Part shown: positions 1 through 11,300 of the stretch, piece after piece
Position numbering within the stretch: the first letter of the stretch is position 1
Layout of the letters: each line of letters opens with the position of its first letter
Assembly (NCBI GenBank): GCA_016169945.1
Contig: JADLSH010000110.1
Coordinates: forward strand, 1,158,001 to 1,222,000
Direction: 5' to 3'
DNA from: Trachythela sp. YZ-2020
Lineage: Eukaryota; Cnidaria; Anthozoa; Malacalcyonacea; Clavulariidae
Length of the DNA: 64,000 bases
The notes under the pieces: generated by a model
Told to the model about the DNA's origin: nothing
What the model saw: only the letters and a program-made list of their open reading frames with translations
Databases searched by the model: none
Translations under genes and position numbers: made by a program

Positions 1-318
1 TCTAAACAATGTTTGACAAATATCGTAATTCAGGACTGCTGGAGTTAAGTTTTGCATACAAAATTTCTTAACAAACACTTAATACTTCTTAACAAACACA
101 CAATACCCTCATTTGCAACTAATATAGAATAATCTTTTTATATATTTTTAGTAGTATTTAATTAATAAGCAATGTGTGCAATGTCTTTTAAATTCTTAGT
201 AACAGCCCCTTGAAAACCAGTTGTAGTCCACTGAAGGGTCACCGTTGTAAAATAAGATTAAATAATAAAAATAATAATAATAACTTTCCAGACTAAGACA
301 GGTAATTTTTTATTACAG

Positions 319-636
319 AACAAACAATTAATGCTGCACCTGCTTGATGATTTTCACAATATTCAAAGTATCAAACTCCCAACTAGTCTCAAATTAAGTG
401 CTGCTTCCCACATGGCTTCAAACCTACTAGACATCCACAATATACCAGCAATTCCGGTACCGAAAAGTCAAGACGACAGGCACAGCATAGTCCTGGTTCA
501 TAAGGAGGACAATACCCTCATTTGCAAAGGCGGAATTAAAATTGAAATAGCACAGGAAGTCATGACAAAAGCTTTAGAAAACCACTCTTACTTACCTGGA
601 ATCTCTACCATCATCCCATCATCATATCAATACTGA
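319..636 (+). pseudogene. Exon-like ORF of a multicopy cnidarian gene family, fragment
   Basis: An open frame follows a plausible 3' splice site (TTTTTATTACAG ending at 318) and runs to a TGA at 636. It reads NKQLMLHLLDDFHNIQSIKL and then about 80 more residues. The LLDDFHNIQ stretch resembles a segment I associate with repeated uncharacterised proteins in cnidarians, of the same kind as the ORFs downstream on this strand. No donor site clearly joins it to them. It may be an upstream exon or a remnant of the unit ending at 3511. Function unknown. Confidence 0.35.
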
Positions 637-1023
637 AATGATAAACAAACAAATCAGCGAATTCAGGTGAATTTTGATGATCTATGCAATCTATGCACAA
701 TAATTAACCTACAGTATGATGTTGCAATGCACCCTACTTTTCTTGCCAAGGTGAGAGCCTTGCACATTAACGATTAACCATTAACACCCAACACTTTACC
801 CTTGACAAGTAAATTATCTGAAAATAGACCGATTGAAGTAATATAATAGTGTTAGGTAGAGCGAAATACCAAAGTATAAGGGGTGCATTGCTACCTAATG
901 GGTAAATGAACAACTACTGCAAGCTAGAACTGCACCAAATCATTTATGAAATACAAGTCATCTTTCTCTCTTTGTTTAGAGTCTACAATGAATTGAATGA
1001 CCGGCTCTAAGTAAACTCAACTC

Positions 1024-1951
1024 ATGTGTTCTTGTATCAGAGTCGAACAAGATCTTAAATCTGCTGGTGACTACAAAGCTGTCCTTGACCTAGAGTTTAA
1101 ATGTTGCCCTAAACTTACTCAGTATCTAGAGAAGTTTGTCATGCCTTCTCCTGGCGATTGGCCAACTTGGTACTTTGTAAAGAAGCTCATTGCACAGTCT
1201 AATAACAGCTCCCCACTGAATTCCATGATACCTGAACAAGGTGCATTTCATGTCATACTGAATGCCACAGAGGATGCTGTCGTACTGTTCCATTTCTTTT
1301 CACAGAGTTGTATCAACATCTGTTCAGGAAAGAATTGCCAGCAACCCCAAGCCATTTCAAACCTCTATAGTCACGACTGCTGCTTTCTTGGGATGGCTGC
1401 TAATCAGAGAAATGGTCCTGGAGAAGTTCAAGCTGTGCAAAGATGTTGAATTTGTCAGGATGCTACACCTGTTAGACGAGATTTTACCTCTTGTGTTCTA
1501 TCACTACACAGTGGTGTTTCGATGTGGCGACTTAAATAGCTATCTAACAATTATGCACCGATTTTTGATCTTGTATATCTGCTGGCAACGTCGACATTAT
1601 GACAAATCAACACTGTCAATGCTGTGTGACACTCAACACCAAAAAGAATTTTTCCCAGAGTACTATTCTACCAAGCAACATTGGCTCACTGTCTTTACAG
1701 AGAAGAAGGTTGAAATATGGCACTCAAAGCTACGTAGTAACATCTCTCCCTCAGATCCACCGAATGTTATAACCCAGAGAGCAAAAGTAGTCAGTGATGT
1801 CCAACACGAAAGTTCATTCCAACACCACTTTGTCCCAGAGTACCAAAGAGGATGCAGTGAGAAAGATCATACACTCCTGGCTGGGAAATCTGCAGAATTT
1901 CTAATCCAGAAATTCCAATGCATTGCAACTAACTTAAATAAGATCAAGCAG
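1024..1951 (+). pseudogene. Upstream coding part of the RING/zinc-knuckle gene, frameshifted
   Basis: Two overlapping plus frames read as one protein if frame changes near 1300 and 1343 are allowed. The first carries a CQPGDW-like block (MPSPGDWPTWYFVKKLIAQ). The second carries HLLDEILPLVFYHYTVVFRC, then RRHYDKSTLS and a TEKKVEIWHSKLR block. A third frame around 1305-1340 fills the gap, so at least two shifts are needed, which suggests decay. A polypyrimidine-CACAG at 1305 could alternatively be a splice acceptor. The coding stretch ends at a good donor (CAG|GTAAGT after 1951) in phase 0, which matches the phase of the next exon at 2159. The family is familiar to me as multicopy and uncharacterised, so a mobile origin is possible. 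Confidence 0.5.
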
Positions 1952-2158
1952 GTAAGTTAATTACCAACATTAGGCAGTCAAGTCCATTCTGCACATGTGC
2001 CAAATGATGGCCCTCCAATGTAAACATTGAATCATTGAATATACAGTGTGCTCAAAATGTAAACAAAATTGCACATCAACTGAATGGACATTACTGCCCT
2101 TTAAGCATACCAGTACTGTGTATTTGATGATACCAGCATTATAACTTCATTGTTTTAG

Positions 2159-3511
2159 ATTCCTCGCAAAGTCACCTCTAAAGGTAGATTAAAAGGCAAG
2201 CCAAAGTTTCAGCTACCATCATTTCAAGCAATACGACCATCGACAGCAAATGCTTACCCGTATCGTACGCATGACAAATATAACCAGAAGATCCAGCCTG
2301 ATCAACACACCGTCTGCGACTTCTCCACGTGCAAAAATGAAATTGTGTGCGATGCTGTTCGACTCGGGTGCTTCCATACTTGCCATGTGGCCTGCCTAAA
2401 GGAGAATGAAAATCAATGCCAGTTATGCAGAGTGCCTCTAGCAATGAAAGTTGAAGAATTGGCAGAAAGCTTCAATCGCAGTTTGCTTGATCCTGAATCT
2501 GAAGAATCGCTTACAAGTAAGGATGCAGCTGATCAGTCTGATGATGAAGAAGAAGTAGAGCCAACCATTACCATGTCAAGCACCAAAGACTATAATTACT
2601 ACCAGTCCACTGAATGGAAAGAATTTGTTGAAACAGAATTATTGGATATCGACATTACACAACCACGGATCCCCCATAAACCCTGCCAGCAACCAACTGA
2701 ATTCACCCCATCAAAGCAAAGACAGTGCACATTTTGCAAGGAAAGTGGACATAATAGGCGTAACTGTCGACTTCTTAAATTTAGTAGGTCACAACCATCA
2801 TCTCAACCATCACAGGATAAAAGACCAATGCCAAGTGGTACAAGTGTATCTGTTCCACAAGTTAGTGAGATTCTAATCAACTCTACAGCGATGGGTAGTT
2901 TTACAGTTTGGCATTTCCCCTTTTGTGTTTCCCAGAGTACTATCAATGGACGTATGGGGAGCAATGCCTGCACCCTGATTGCACTGCTACTAGCTAAGGC
3001 TTATTTCATTAACAAAGCTGTACTTCAACTTGATCCAGATCAACCCTTATCAAGACATTGGAATACAGTTATAGTGTCATGTATACTTGGCGGAAACAGC
3101 GTTTACGACAGCTGCATCCCTCGCGGTAGGTTTCTAGGCGTTTTAGAAGCAGTACCCTTCGTCGCCTGCAGCATTGGGGAAGTTGATTTAAACGAAGAAC
3201 TCACCGTATGTTTTGCCAGAGAAGATCATGCTGACCACGAATCTGCACTATCCCATCAGCTCACTAGTTACTTTGAATCCAGCGACAACTCTGCTGCCCT
3301 CGTTATCATCAATGGGAAGACCATCACTTTTCTCAAGCAAGAGAACGCCATAATCCTCTTGGACACCCATGCCGACTTCCAGCAGAACAATGGAGCAACG
3401 ATTTCGATGGCACCGGAGGAGACTTTAGAGGATCTTCTTGTTTGGATAAAGGATCGAATCAGCCCGACAATCAATTTGTGTACCGTCACCTTTGTGAAGT
3501 ATCTCCCATGA
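2159..3511 (+). CDS. RING-like finger + CCHC zinc knuckle + cysteine-protease-like domain protein (last exon)
   Basis: This is one long open exon after an acceptor (TTGTTTTAG at 2158), phase 0 with the preceding donor, ending at TGA 3511 (about 450 codons). Near its start, a CX4C, CX6C, HX2HX2C and CX2C spacing (2315-2431) looks like a RING-type finger. An acidic linker follows, then a zinc knuckle CTFCKESGHNRRNC (CX2CX4HX4C, about 2726-2767). The C-terminal 200 residues hold GRMGSNACTLIAL and later IILLDTHADF. The Cys and the Asp-x-His resemble the nucleophile and base of papain-fold ubiquitin proteases, but that activity is inference only. A ubiquitin-related or transposon-encoded role is conceivable; I cannot name the gene. 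Confidence 0.6.
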   Translation: MPRKVTSKGRLKGKPKFQLPSFQAIRPSTANAYPYRTHDKYNQKIQPDQHTVCDFSTCKNEIVCDAVRLGCFHTCHVACLKENENQCQLCRVPLAMKVEELAESFNRSLLDPESEESLTSKDAADQSDDEEEVEPTITMSSTKDYNYYQSTEWKEFVETELLDIDITQPRIPHKPCQQPTEFTPSKQRQCTFCKESGHNRRNCRLLKFSRSQPSSQPSQDKRPMPSGTSVSVPQVSEILINSTAMGSFTVWHFPFCVSQSTINGRMGSNACTLIALLLAKAYFINKAVLQLDPDQPLSRHWNTVIVSCILGGNSVYDSCIPRGRFLGVLEAVPFVACSIGEVDLNEELTVCFAREDHADHESALSHQLTSYFESSDNSAALVIINGKTITFLKQENAIILLDTHADFQQNNGATISMAPEETLEDLLVWIKDRISPTINLCTVTFVKYLP

Positions 3512-3882
3512 AAGTGATGAATGTATCTGTCGAACACAAAATATGTAAATATATGTAAATATGTACAGCCAAATATTGTAGACAATCGTTATAAATTTCA
3601 ATTCTAAAAGGTTTATATTACAAACCTACCTTTTCAGAAACAAAGTAAACCTTTTTTGTCTTCCGATCGCAAATATTTGCTCTTAAACTTCCCCAAAAAT
3701 ACGCACAAACCGAGTAAAACCTGAGTAAAACTTCCCCAACCGCCATTTTCAAGATCGAAACACACGCGTTCTGGAGCTCGAATCTCGCGCATGCGCAGAC
3801 GTTTTTCCGCGGTGTTCGGCAAACCAGGCTAGAAATCGTGTCACAGCGCATGCTTTATTCCGCCTAGAATCCGTCTAAAAGC
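3512..3882. other. 3' flank of the RING-like gene, no gene seen
   Basis: This stretch holds repeated ATATGTAAAT after the stop codon and then a GC-richer part around 3770-3870 containing CGCATGCGC. The minus-strand ORFs here show no recognisable domain and are probably chance frames. Confidence 0.4.
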
Positions 3883-4396
3883 TGTGACGTGAGACCAACA
3901 CGTCAGAACATTCCAGACTTGACATTTGATATCTATTAGACTGCTAGTGCATTGTCACTGCTTTGTCACGGTTGCGTAAGCTTCGCGCTTGCATAAGCTT
4001 GAACTATTAATAGTATATCAAGTAATTTCTGATTATAGACATTATATAATTACCTAAAATAGGTTAGATGAGGAACTATATAAGAGCTGCTCGCTAAGAC
4101 ACGAGAGTTGTTGAATATTGTCGAACATTGTTGATTGTAGTTATTTGTTGTGTTATACTAAGAATTGTAATCAAGACTGAAGGAGAACGTTTCATATGTA
4201 CAAGTTGGACTATCATCCCACGCCAAGGACTATTGTTTGAGTGCTTAGCTGTGTCTTAAGACAGATAAGTTGAACATTTAGTATACTTAACGTTTGGTCT
4301 CTGTAATATATCTAGTTAATTTCTTATTTTATTTCTTTAAATATATTTAGAAAATTATATTTCCTCGACTAGATTCTTGTTACGGTGTTCGTAACA
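3883..4396 (+). mobile_element. Possible solo LTR (Gypsy-like termini)
   Basis: The segment starts TGTGACGTGAGACC and ends GTTCGTAACA, which fits the TG...CA rule. It contains a TATA-like ACTATATAAGAGC about 190 bp in and a TGTTACGGTGTTCGTAACA palindrome at the right end. The flanks AAAGC and AAAGT agree at four of five positions only if the last base is trimmed, so a target duplication is not established. No internal retroelement genes adjoin it. Confidence 0.35.
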
Positions 4397-4710
4397 AAGT
4401 CTAAACAAGTAAGGAATTAACGAAACTAAACCTCCTGAAGCACCTCCGACGACAAAACTTTACCTGTCGGTTTTCTTGATAGATACTCCATAATTAGTTT
4501 ATTACGAATTTACCAATCAGTTTAAATACGAATACCTTGCAGCAAAGCTGCACAATTATATGCGCAAGAGAGAGCCATGGAGGGTGGCAACGCAATGCAA
4601 ACGGCTAAACACTAATTCATTCAAATACAATTGCACGGAATACAATTTTATGGAATTCCTTTGTCTTAGAATGTTTGCACTGCAGTGTTGGACCTAAGTT
4701 GGAATATACA

Positions 4711-4892
4711 ATTACTGTATGGTTTCCGTGTTTGGATGGCCTGATCCAAACACGCGGGAATGTTGCGAGAGTTAAGAAAAGCGCGCGAAATCTCGAGCCG
4801 AAGGCGAGTGATTTTGCGAGCTTTTCTTAACTCTCGCAACATTCCCAAGTGTTTGGATCAGGCCATCCAAACACGGAAACCATAAAGTAATT
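4711..4892. repeat. Foldback (hairpin) element with ~84-bp arms
   Basis: The left arm (4711-4795) and right arm (4808-4891) are almost perfect reverse complements around a short loop at about 4800. Each arm contains CGTGTTTGGATGGCCTGATC. An extra single arm of the same family starts at about 4925, next to GACCAATCAGAGCACGCG. This is typical of foldback MITEs; no ORF is expected. Confidence 0.85.
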
Positions 4893-5301
4893 GTTTTATA
4901 AAATAACAACAACACGATAGTCTTCCGTGTTTGGATGGCCTGATCCAAACACGGGTTTCGACCAATCAGAGCACGCGTTATATACATGTTATTTTATAAG
5001 TGTTAATCATAACCTCTACCTCCGATAAAATGCTTGCCTTTACGACTAAAATTAACATTTGACCACGTCCAAGGAGAAATGGGAGCTACTGTAGTTTTGT
5101 ATAAACAACTTGGTAATTTCCAGTCAAGTGCATGCTCATATTTTCTTTATTACCATTGCAATTTATCAACTACAAACTGTTCACAATTGCCAGGGAAAAT
5201 CGTAGGAACAACGAAATATCACCCGCGATGAAAAAAGTATTTATCGAGTTGCTTGCTAGCTGTCGCCTGCTGTGTAGTATAGCGTGTTTGAATGAACTTA
5301 C

Positions 5302-8300
5302 CTGGTATCCAGTTTGGTGGGGCTTCAACAGCACAACTACTGCTGATCCTGTGAGCATATTTAATCAATTCTTCAGACGTTATTTGATCTAAAGAGAAAG
5401 TTAATTTCTTACGTGTTCACTACGCAATGACGACATATAAATGCTAGCTAGCCTGCGCGCAGCCTCAACACGAATTTATTAAATATGTACTGGATTATTT
5501 GGCTTCCTACACTCTGGCGAGTTTACGACAAACGACAAATACGATTCAAAGATCCATCTTTCTCTTGCCGACGTTTCCGTGGACCAAAGAATAAATTCAA
5601 AAGTCCTGCTCCTTCGCATCAAAGCATCTAAAACAGATCAATTTCGCGTTGGCCACACCGTTCGGATTGGTACGACCAACACATCCACTTGCACAGTTCG
5701 AGCAATGATGCACTATCTTCATGTCCGTGGGGGTGATGCAGGTCCCTTATTTGTGCATGAAAACGGCGAACCATTAACTTCGTAGCCAATTGGTTGCTTG
5801 GACCCGCCACGCAGTGGCGCGGTTAAGTTTCGAGGGCAACTACTCGGGTCATAGCTCTCGCATTGGAGCAGCGACGACGGCTGCATCGGTAGGAGTTGCA
5901 GCCTCGGGTTAAGGCTGCCCGCAGGCTATATAAACGCATGACATAAATGTATGATTGGGATCAGTACTGTATAAAATCAGTGGCGAAGCTATACATGGCA
6001 ACTGCATGGTCGCGCTATGCAAATGACGTGCACTTAGATAGTCTAAATACAATACATTTCTAAAGGTTTGAATAATTAGAGATGTTATGTCTAGCTCAGG
6101 GTACTTCCCCTAATTTGAACAAAAATTTTAAGGACATTTTAAGGACTACTCAAGGTGTAAATAAGTAATTTTAAGAATTGGAATTGCCAGGAATTCGGCT
6201 CAATTTCCATATTAACGACCTGAATTTGTATACAAAATTAATTTTAACCCTAACTCTAACCCTACCCCCAACCCTAACCCTTAATCCTAACCCTAATCCT
6301 TGTGACGTAATTTCGGGATAGTAATATGGAAAGTCACCCAGGAATTTCATGCAAAAACTGATAATAGCGAGTTTACGATTGACGACGCGGTGTGCGAAGA
6401 CGCCGCAAGAGGACTGAAGAGTAGTGCGTTTGGGGTGTCCTCACTTTTTCCCGCGGCGTCTTATTGCACTACGAAACGCAATTTTTCCAATTCTACGTCG
6501 TGTTGACAACGCAGTATGTTTTAAGGTGAGTTTTCATATTTTTATTTTTGGTTCTACGGCGTCTTCGCACACCGCGTCGTCAATCGTAAACTCGCTAATA
6601 CTAAAATAGAAGCACGTGGGTCATGAAATGGAAACTGAAGCGATTTAATGATTGTATGCCTCTTTTAATATGCCTTTCACCTACAAATGTGTCTGGAAAG
6701 GAGAATGTAAGCCAGTATATACCTATCTCTATTTTGCATAAATGCAAAGTTTAAGGACTTGTCATGAACTAATGCAGATTTTCTAAAAAATTAAGGACTT
6801 TTGAGTAAGGACATTCATGGTTTTTAAGGACCCTGCTAGCTTCGCCACCGTATATAAAATGAAACAAATTCCGAAAAAAATGCATGCGTTCTGAAAATCC
6901 AAGATAGAGACGAAAATCAATATCAATCATGATCATGATATTGATTTTAATCAATTTTGTTTTACTTCAAATCTTAGATTTTCATGCAAGATGCATGACA
7001 ATTGGGGATACCGACAAAACCCCCACATGACAAAAACCACGCCGACAAAATCCCCACCGACAAAAACCCCAACGACAATATCTCCGGCGACAAAAAAACC
7101 CAAATTAAGTGAAACAAAAGTGAACTCTATAAAACTAAGAAAATGTTTTTAATTTCATGATTTGCCGCAGTTCGTGTTCGAAGCGTCAGGATCGCAATGA
7201 GCGATGATTTAAGAAACATATGTGCGGACTTCAAAGATGGACGCAAGACTTTGGAGAAAATGGTTACTACTTCATGTAAGGAACACAAAACAGTTTGAAC
7301 CAATATACCGGCGGATATTCGATATGTCACGTAGTTATTCTAGGTGGTGCTTACCCTAACACAACCCCTGACCCTAACCCCAACCCTAACCCCAAGCCTA
7401 ACTCTAACATCATCTAATTATTTAACTCAAACTATTATGTGTTCCTAACATGAAGTAGTAAGGGAGAAAATGCTGCATGGCGTTGGTCACAAACTACCGG
7501 GTGTCCCCAAAAAAACTGGACAGTGTTTGATTTAATGTAACGTAAAAACTATAAAAGGTATTGCACTGAAATAAAGACCATTCTATGCAGAAAGGGCTAA
7601 CGTAGATTTTGATATATAACACTTGAATTTACGTACAATATTGACTGCGCTATTGATGTTTGAACGCTGAACTACCGTTTTTGAAAATGCCAAAAATATA
7701 AAACAGCCTTATAATTACCGATGTAGTTATACCTGTTAAATAATAAATATTTCTTTTTGGTAAAAGGAATGCATGAACCAATTTTTGATATCAACATGAA
7801 TTATTGTACAGCATTACTTAATTTTTATTCACACGTGTTTAACAAGACCAACAAAGAGGCAATGTTTCAAATTAATTTAATTAGCCACTTTTTACCGGGT
7901 TTTTACCAATTCCTAAAACGCATTCCAAATTCAAACAGTTGTATCTCGCTCAATATTGCATGTAAATTCAAGTGTTATATACCAAAATCTAAGTTAGCCC
8001 TTTCTGAATAGAATGATCTTTATTTCAGTGCAATACCTTTTATAGTTTTTACGTTACATGAAATCAAACACTGTCCAGTTTTTTTTGGGACACCCGATAT
8101 ATTGTAGTAAAATTGTAGTAAAAAGTTTTTTTCTGATAAATATATTTTGAAAAAATACTAAACATAAATGTGGGGTTTTGTCGTATTTCAGTAATTTGGG
8201 GGTTTTGGGGGAGGTCTTACTAACTTTTCGTTGCTGTTTCGATCGCCGTGTATTTCTTCCTTGCTTGAAATAGAGCCTTTGACTAAGGAGGGAAATTTAC

Positions 8301-11300
8301 AAATTAATGTGCTACTCTATATAACAAAGGAACAGTTCAATGAAATTTGAATATGCAAGAATGTGCATGAGACATTTCCTAGAATTTCAGTTGAATTAAT
8401 GTTTTATGTTCATTCCTAAAGATATTGTATTATACAAAAATGTGCATTTCATATGTGAAAATATATATAATTTATATAATTCCATATATAATTTCATAAT
8501 ATGTGAGACAATATGTGAAATTTTCATAAGGGTAGGGGTACCCAGGGGTCAAGCTGCATGCTTTACTCTGAGGGGTTGATAATCTTACTTATTAATATAT
8601 ATAGTTAAATTTCTATACAACAGGGGCCGGTTGTACGAAGCCAGTTTAGCTTACCCGACGGATAGGCGATGTTACAGAGGACAATTCTTAAGGACAACAC
8701 GCAATGCGTTGATTGGTTCTGTTACGATTTGTATTGCGAATGGTCGCTAAAAATCAGTGGCGGAAATTCCTTTTTTCCGGTGGGGGGCAACTCCTAACTT
8801 TTGCTACAAACCCCCCATTTACACTCAAAATGGGCTGTTTTTAGCCCTTTTTAGGTCAAAATTTCCGCCACTGCTAAAAATTGTTGAATGTAATGATCAC
8901 CTTAATATACTAAAGATGGTTAATGCCACTCTTCCAGTAAATGCATGAAAGTGCCATTAAATTTAGGCTTATTCATACGATAAGCTAAACAGGCTGCGTA
9001 CAACCGGTGTCACAACGGATGGTGCCCCCCCGCGGATAGTGTCCCCTTTAATTAAGGCCGTTTTCCACTTCAAACGTATCGTAACGTACCCTAGCATTTT
9101 CTTTTGCGTCGAAGTCATTCGTTCTACCCGAGTGCTCAGGAAACAAAGAAATACGCTACGTTTCGCTATGATACTGTTGAAGTGGAAAACAGCCTTTAGA
9201 TTCCCGCGGATAGTGTCTCCCACGTGAAAGTCAAAAACAAAAGCTCAGATTTGAGAGGAAATCTATTTTATATGACAAATTCTGCTAAATAATAACGCTA
9301 AAAGGAGAAGAACAACACAATGACTATCAATAATGAAACTATTTCCCTATAAAGTATAAAGACTAAAATTATCCAGAATGCTGGTGGAGTAGCACAAATC
9401 ACACAAAATGCTTAATTCCAGTTTCTTAATTTAACCCATATATATATTTATAATATAGTCATCCACCGTATATGACCTATTCTGCAATCTGATTGGCTGA
9501 GCTACTCGCTGTATATTATATCTTATTGGATTCTTCTGAGCCCAATATGGCAAAATATTAAGTCTCGACCCGCAATATTGAAGTCTCGACTTAATATTTT
9601 GCCATGTTGGGCGAAGATGAATCCAATACGATATATTATTATATACAGCGAGTAGCTCAGCCAATCAGATTGCAGAATAGGTCATATATACGGTGGATGA
9701 CTATATTATAAAACCGATTATATCACTTTAAGTCATGAAAAAAACACATAACAAAAACATTTAAGGTTTGTGGGTGAACGAACAAGGTTTGTGGGTGAAC
9801 GAACTGTAAAAATATTACAACAGAGAAGAGTATATTATTGCTGCAGTTAATGTCTATAAGACTATATTATAAAACAATTATACCATTCGCTCTCGTCGTA
9901 TATGGCTGATAGCCGACTCGGTGCTACGCACCTCGTCGGCTATCAGCTCATATACGACTCGAGCTCATGGTATAATTGTTAAATATATATATCTGTTTTG
10001 GGGAAACGGTGAAAAACGGTTTATATTAGTCCAAATTTCCGGACCAAAGAACGCAATAACTAAAACTTATCTCCGTATTTCTTTGGGGAGACAGAATCTG
10101 CGATGGGGGACACTATCCGCGTCGCGTATAATGTCCGGGGAGACCGCCAAACGTCCAGTAGGTGCACATACCAACAACTGTTCTGTCTCATTCAACAATG
10201 AATGAAGTTGTAAAATTTCTTGATTTTTCTTCGCCAACTCTTCTTTCGCTTTCATGATTTCTAAATGTCTACTCTGTTGGTCTTGAGCTTCATAGGGATT
10301 CACACAAAGTATAATGATATTAAACTTAACATGATTCTAAATTTATCGTTCAAACATCTTCCGGTTTCTCCAATGCAAAGCATTCTACATTAAATTTTAC
10401 TGCATGCGATACAGTAAATGAGAGGGAAGAAAGTGCACGCGGAACTGAGCTTGATATAGTCATGTTCGATTTAGGTGCAGAATAGTGATAGACAAATCTC
10501 CAAGGATTTATAGAGTAATAGAATAGAAGTTCCATCTTGAAACTGTTTGGAAAAATTCAACAGTAATATTTCGAATTTATTACAAGTTCATCATCCGACT
10601 AATTTACAGAAGCTAACCTACACACGTAAAAACGCACAAGTTGTACCAAACCTGCACTGCAGCAGACTTGTACCTAATGAATGCTGTTTCAACAATCCTG
10701 TTATTAGGACGTGTTCGCACTGCTTGTTCCTATAGTTTGTTGACAAGTTGTCACTTGCTACAAGGTTGCATCTTGACTCAACAGACCTGTTACAAGTTGT
10801 TCCAATAACTTGTTATCGTCCTGCAATTCAACAACTTGTTTAACAGGTTGTGAATGACAACCTTGTAGCAACTTGATAACATGACAACATTGTTACAAAC
10901 CTGTTGACAAGATTGCTACAAGTTTGTTGCGAACACATCTTGTTGACAAGATGTGAGGCTGCGCGTGTAGGTCTATATATACAAACGTGGTGACATCATC
11001 AACAGGAAGAAAGCGTTTTGGACTTTTGGTGCGATAAGAGATTAGCAGTACGAGAGTGTTATGTCAAGTCGAATAGTGTCAGGTCTTGGCTGGCTTTAAT
11101 ATTACTGTTGAATTTTGTCTCCTCTTGTTTTTTCAATTATTGAGTTTCAAGATGGAACTTCTATGTGGAGTTTGTTTTTTGCTTTATTTCATGAAGTTAC
11201 CGGCAGGCAACGGATAAACGATTTATATTTAGGGCAAACGTAGGAAGCTATAGACTAATTTGTTTCACACATATTTTTGCTGTGACGATGGAAGTCTAAG

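Noticed and set aside
3634..3851. Overlapping minus-strand ORFs in the GC-richer segment
   Set aside because: Two frames are open together, with no domain, splice sites or homology recognised.
6243..6300. Chromosome end or telomere
   Set aside because: The CCCTAA units are few and degenerate, and unique genes lie on both sides.
7757..8011. 84-codon ORF as the transposase of the mariner-like element
   Set aside because: It overlaps the terminal inverted repeat and shows no DDE-type motif.
9015..10125. CRISPR-like array from the spaced CGCGGATAGTGTC copies
   Set aside because: There are only three irregularly spaced copies, one inverted, in a eukaryotic intron; they are MITE flanks.
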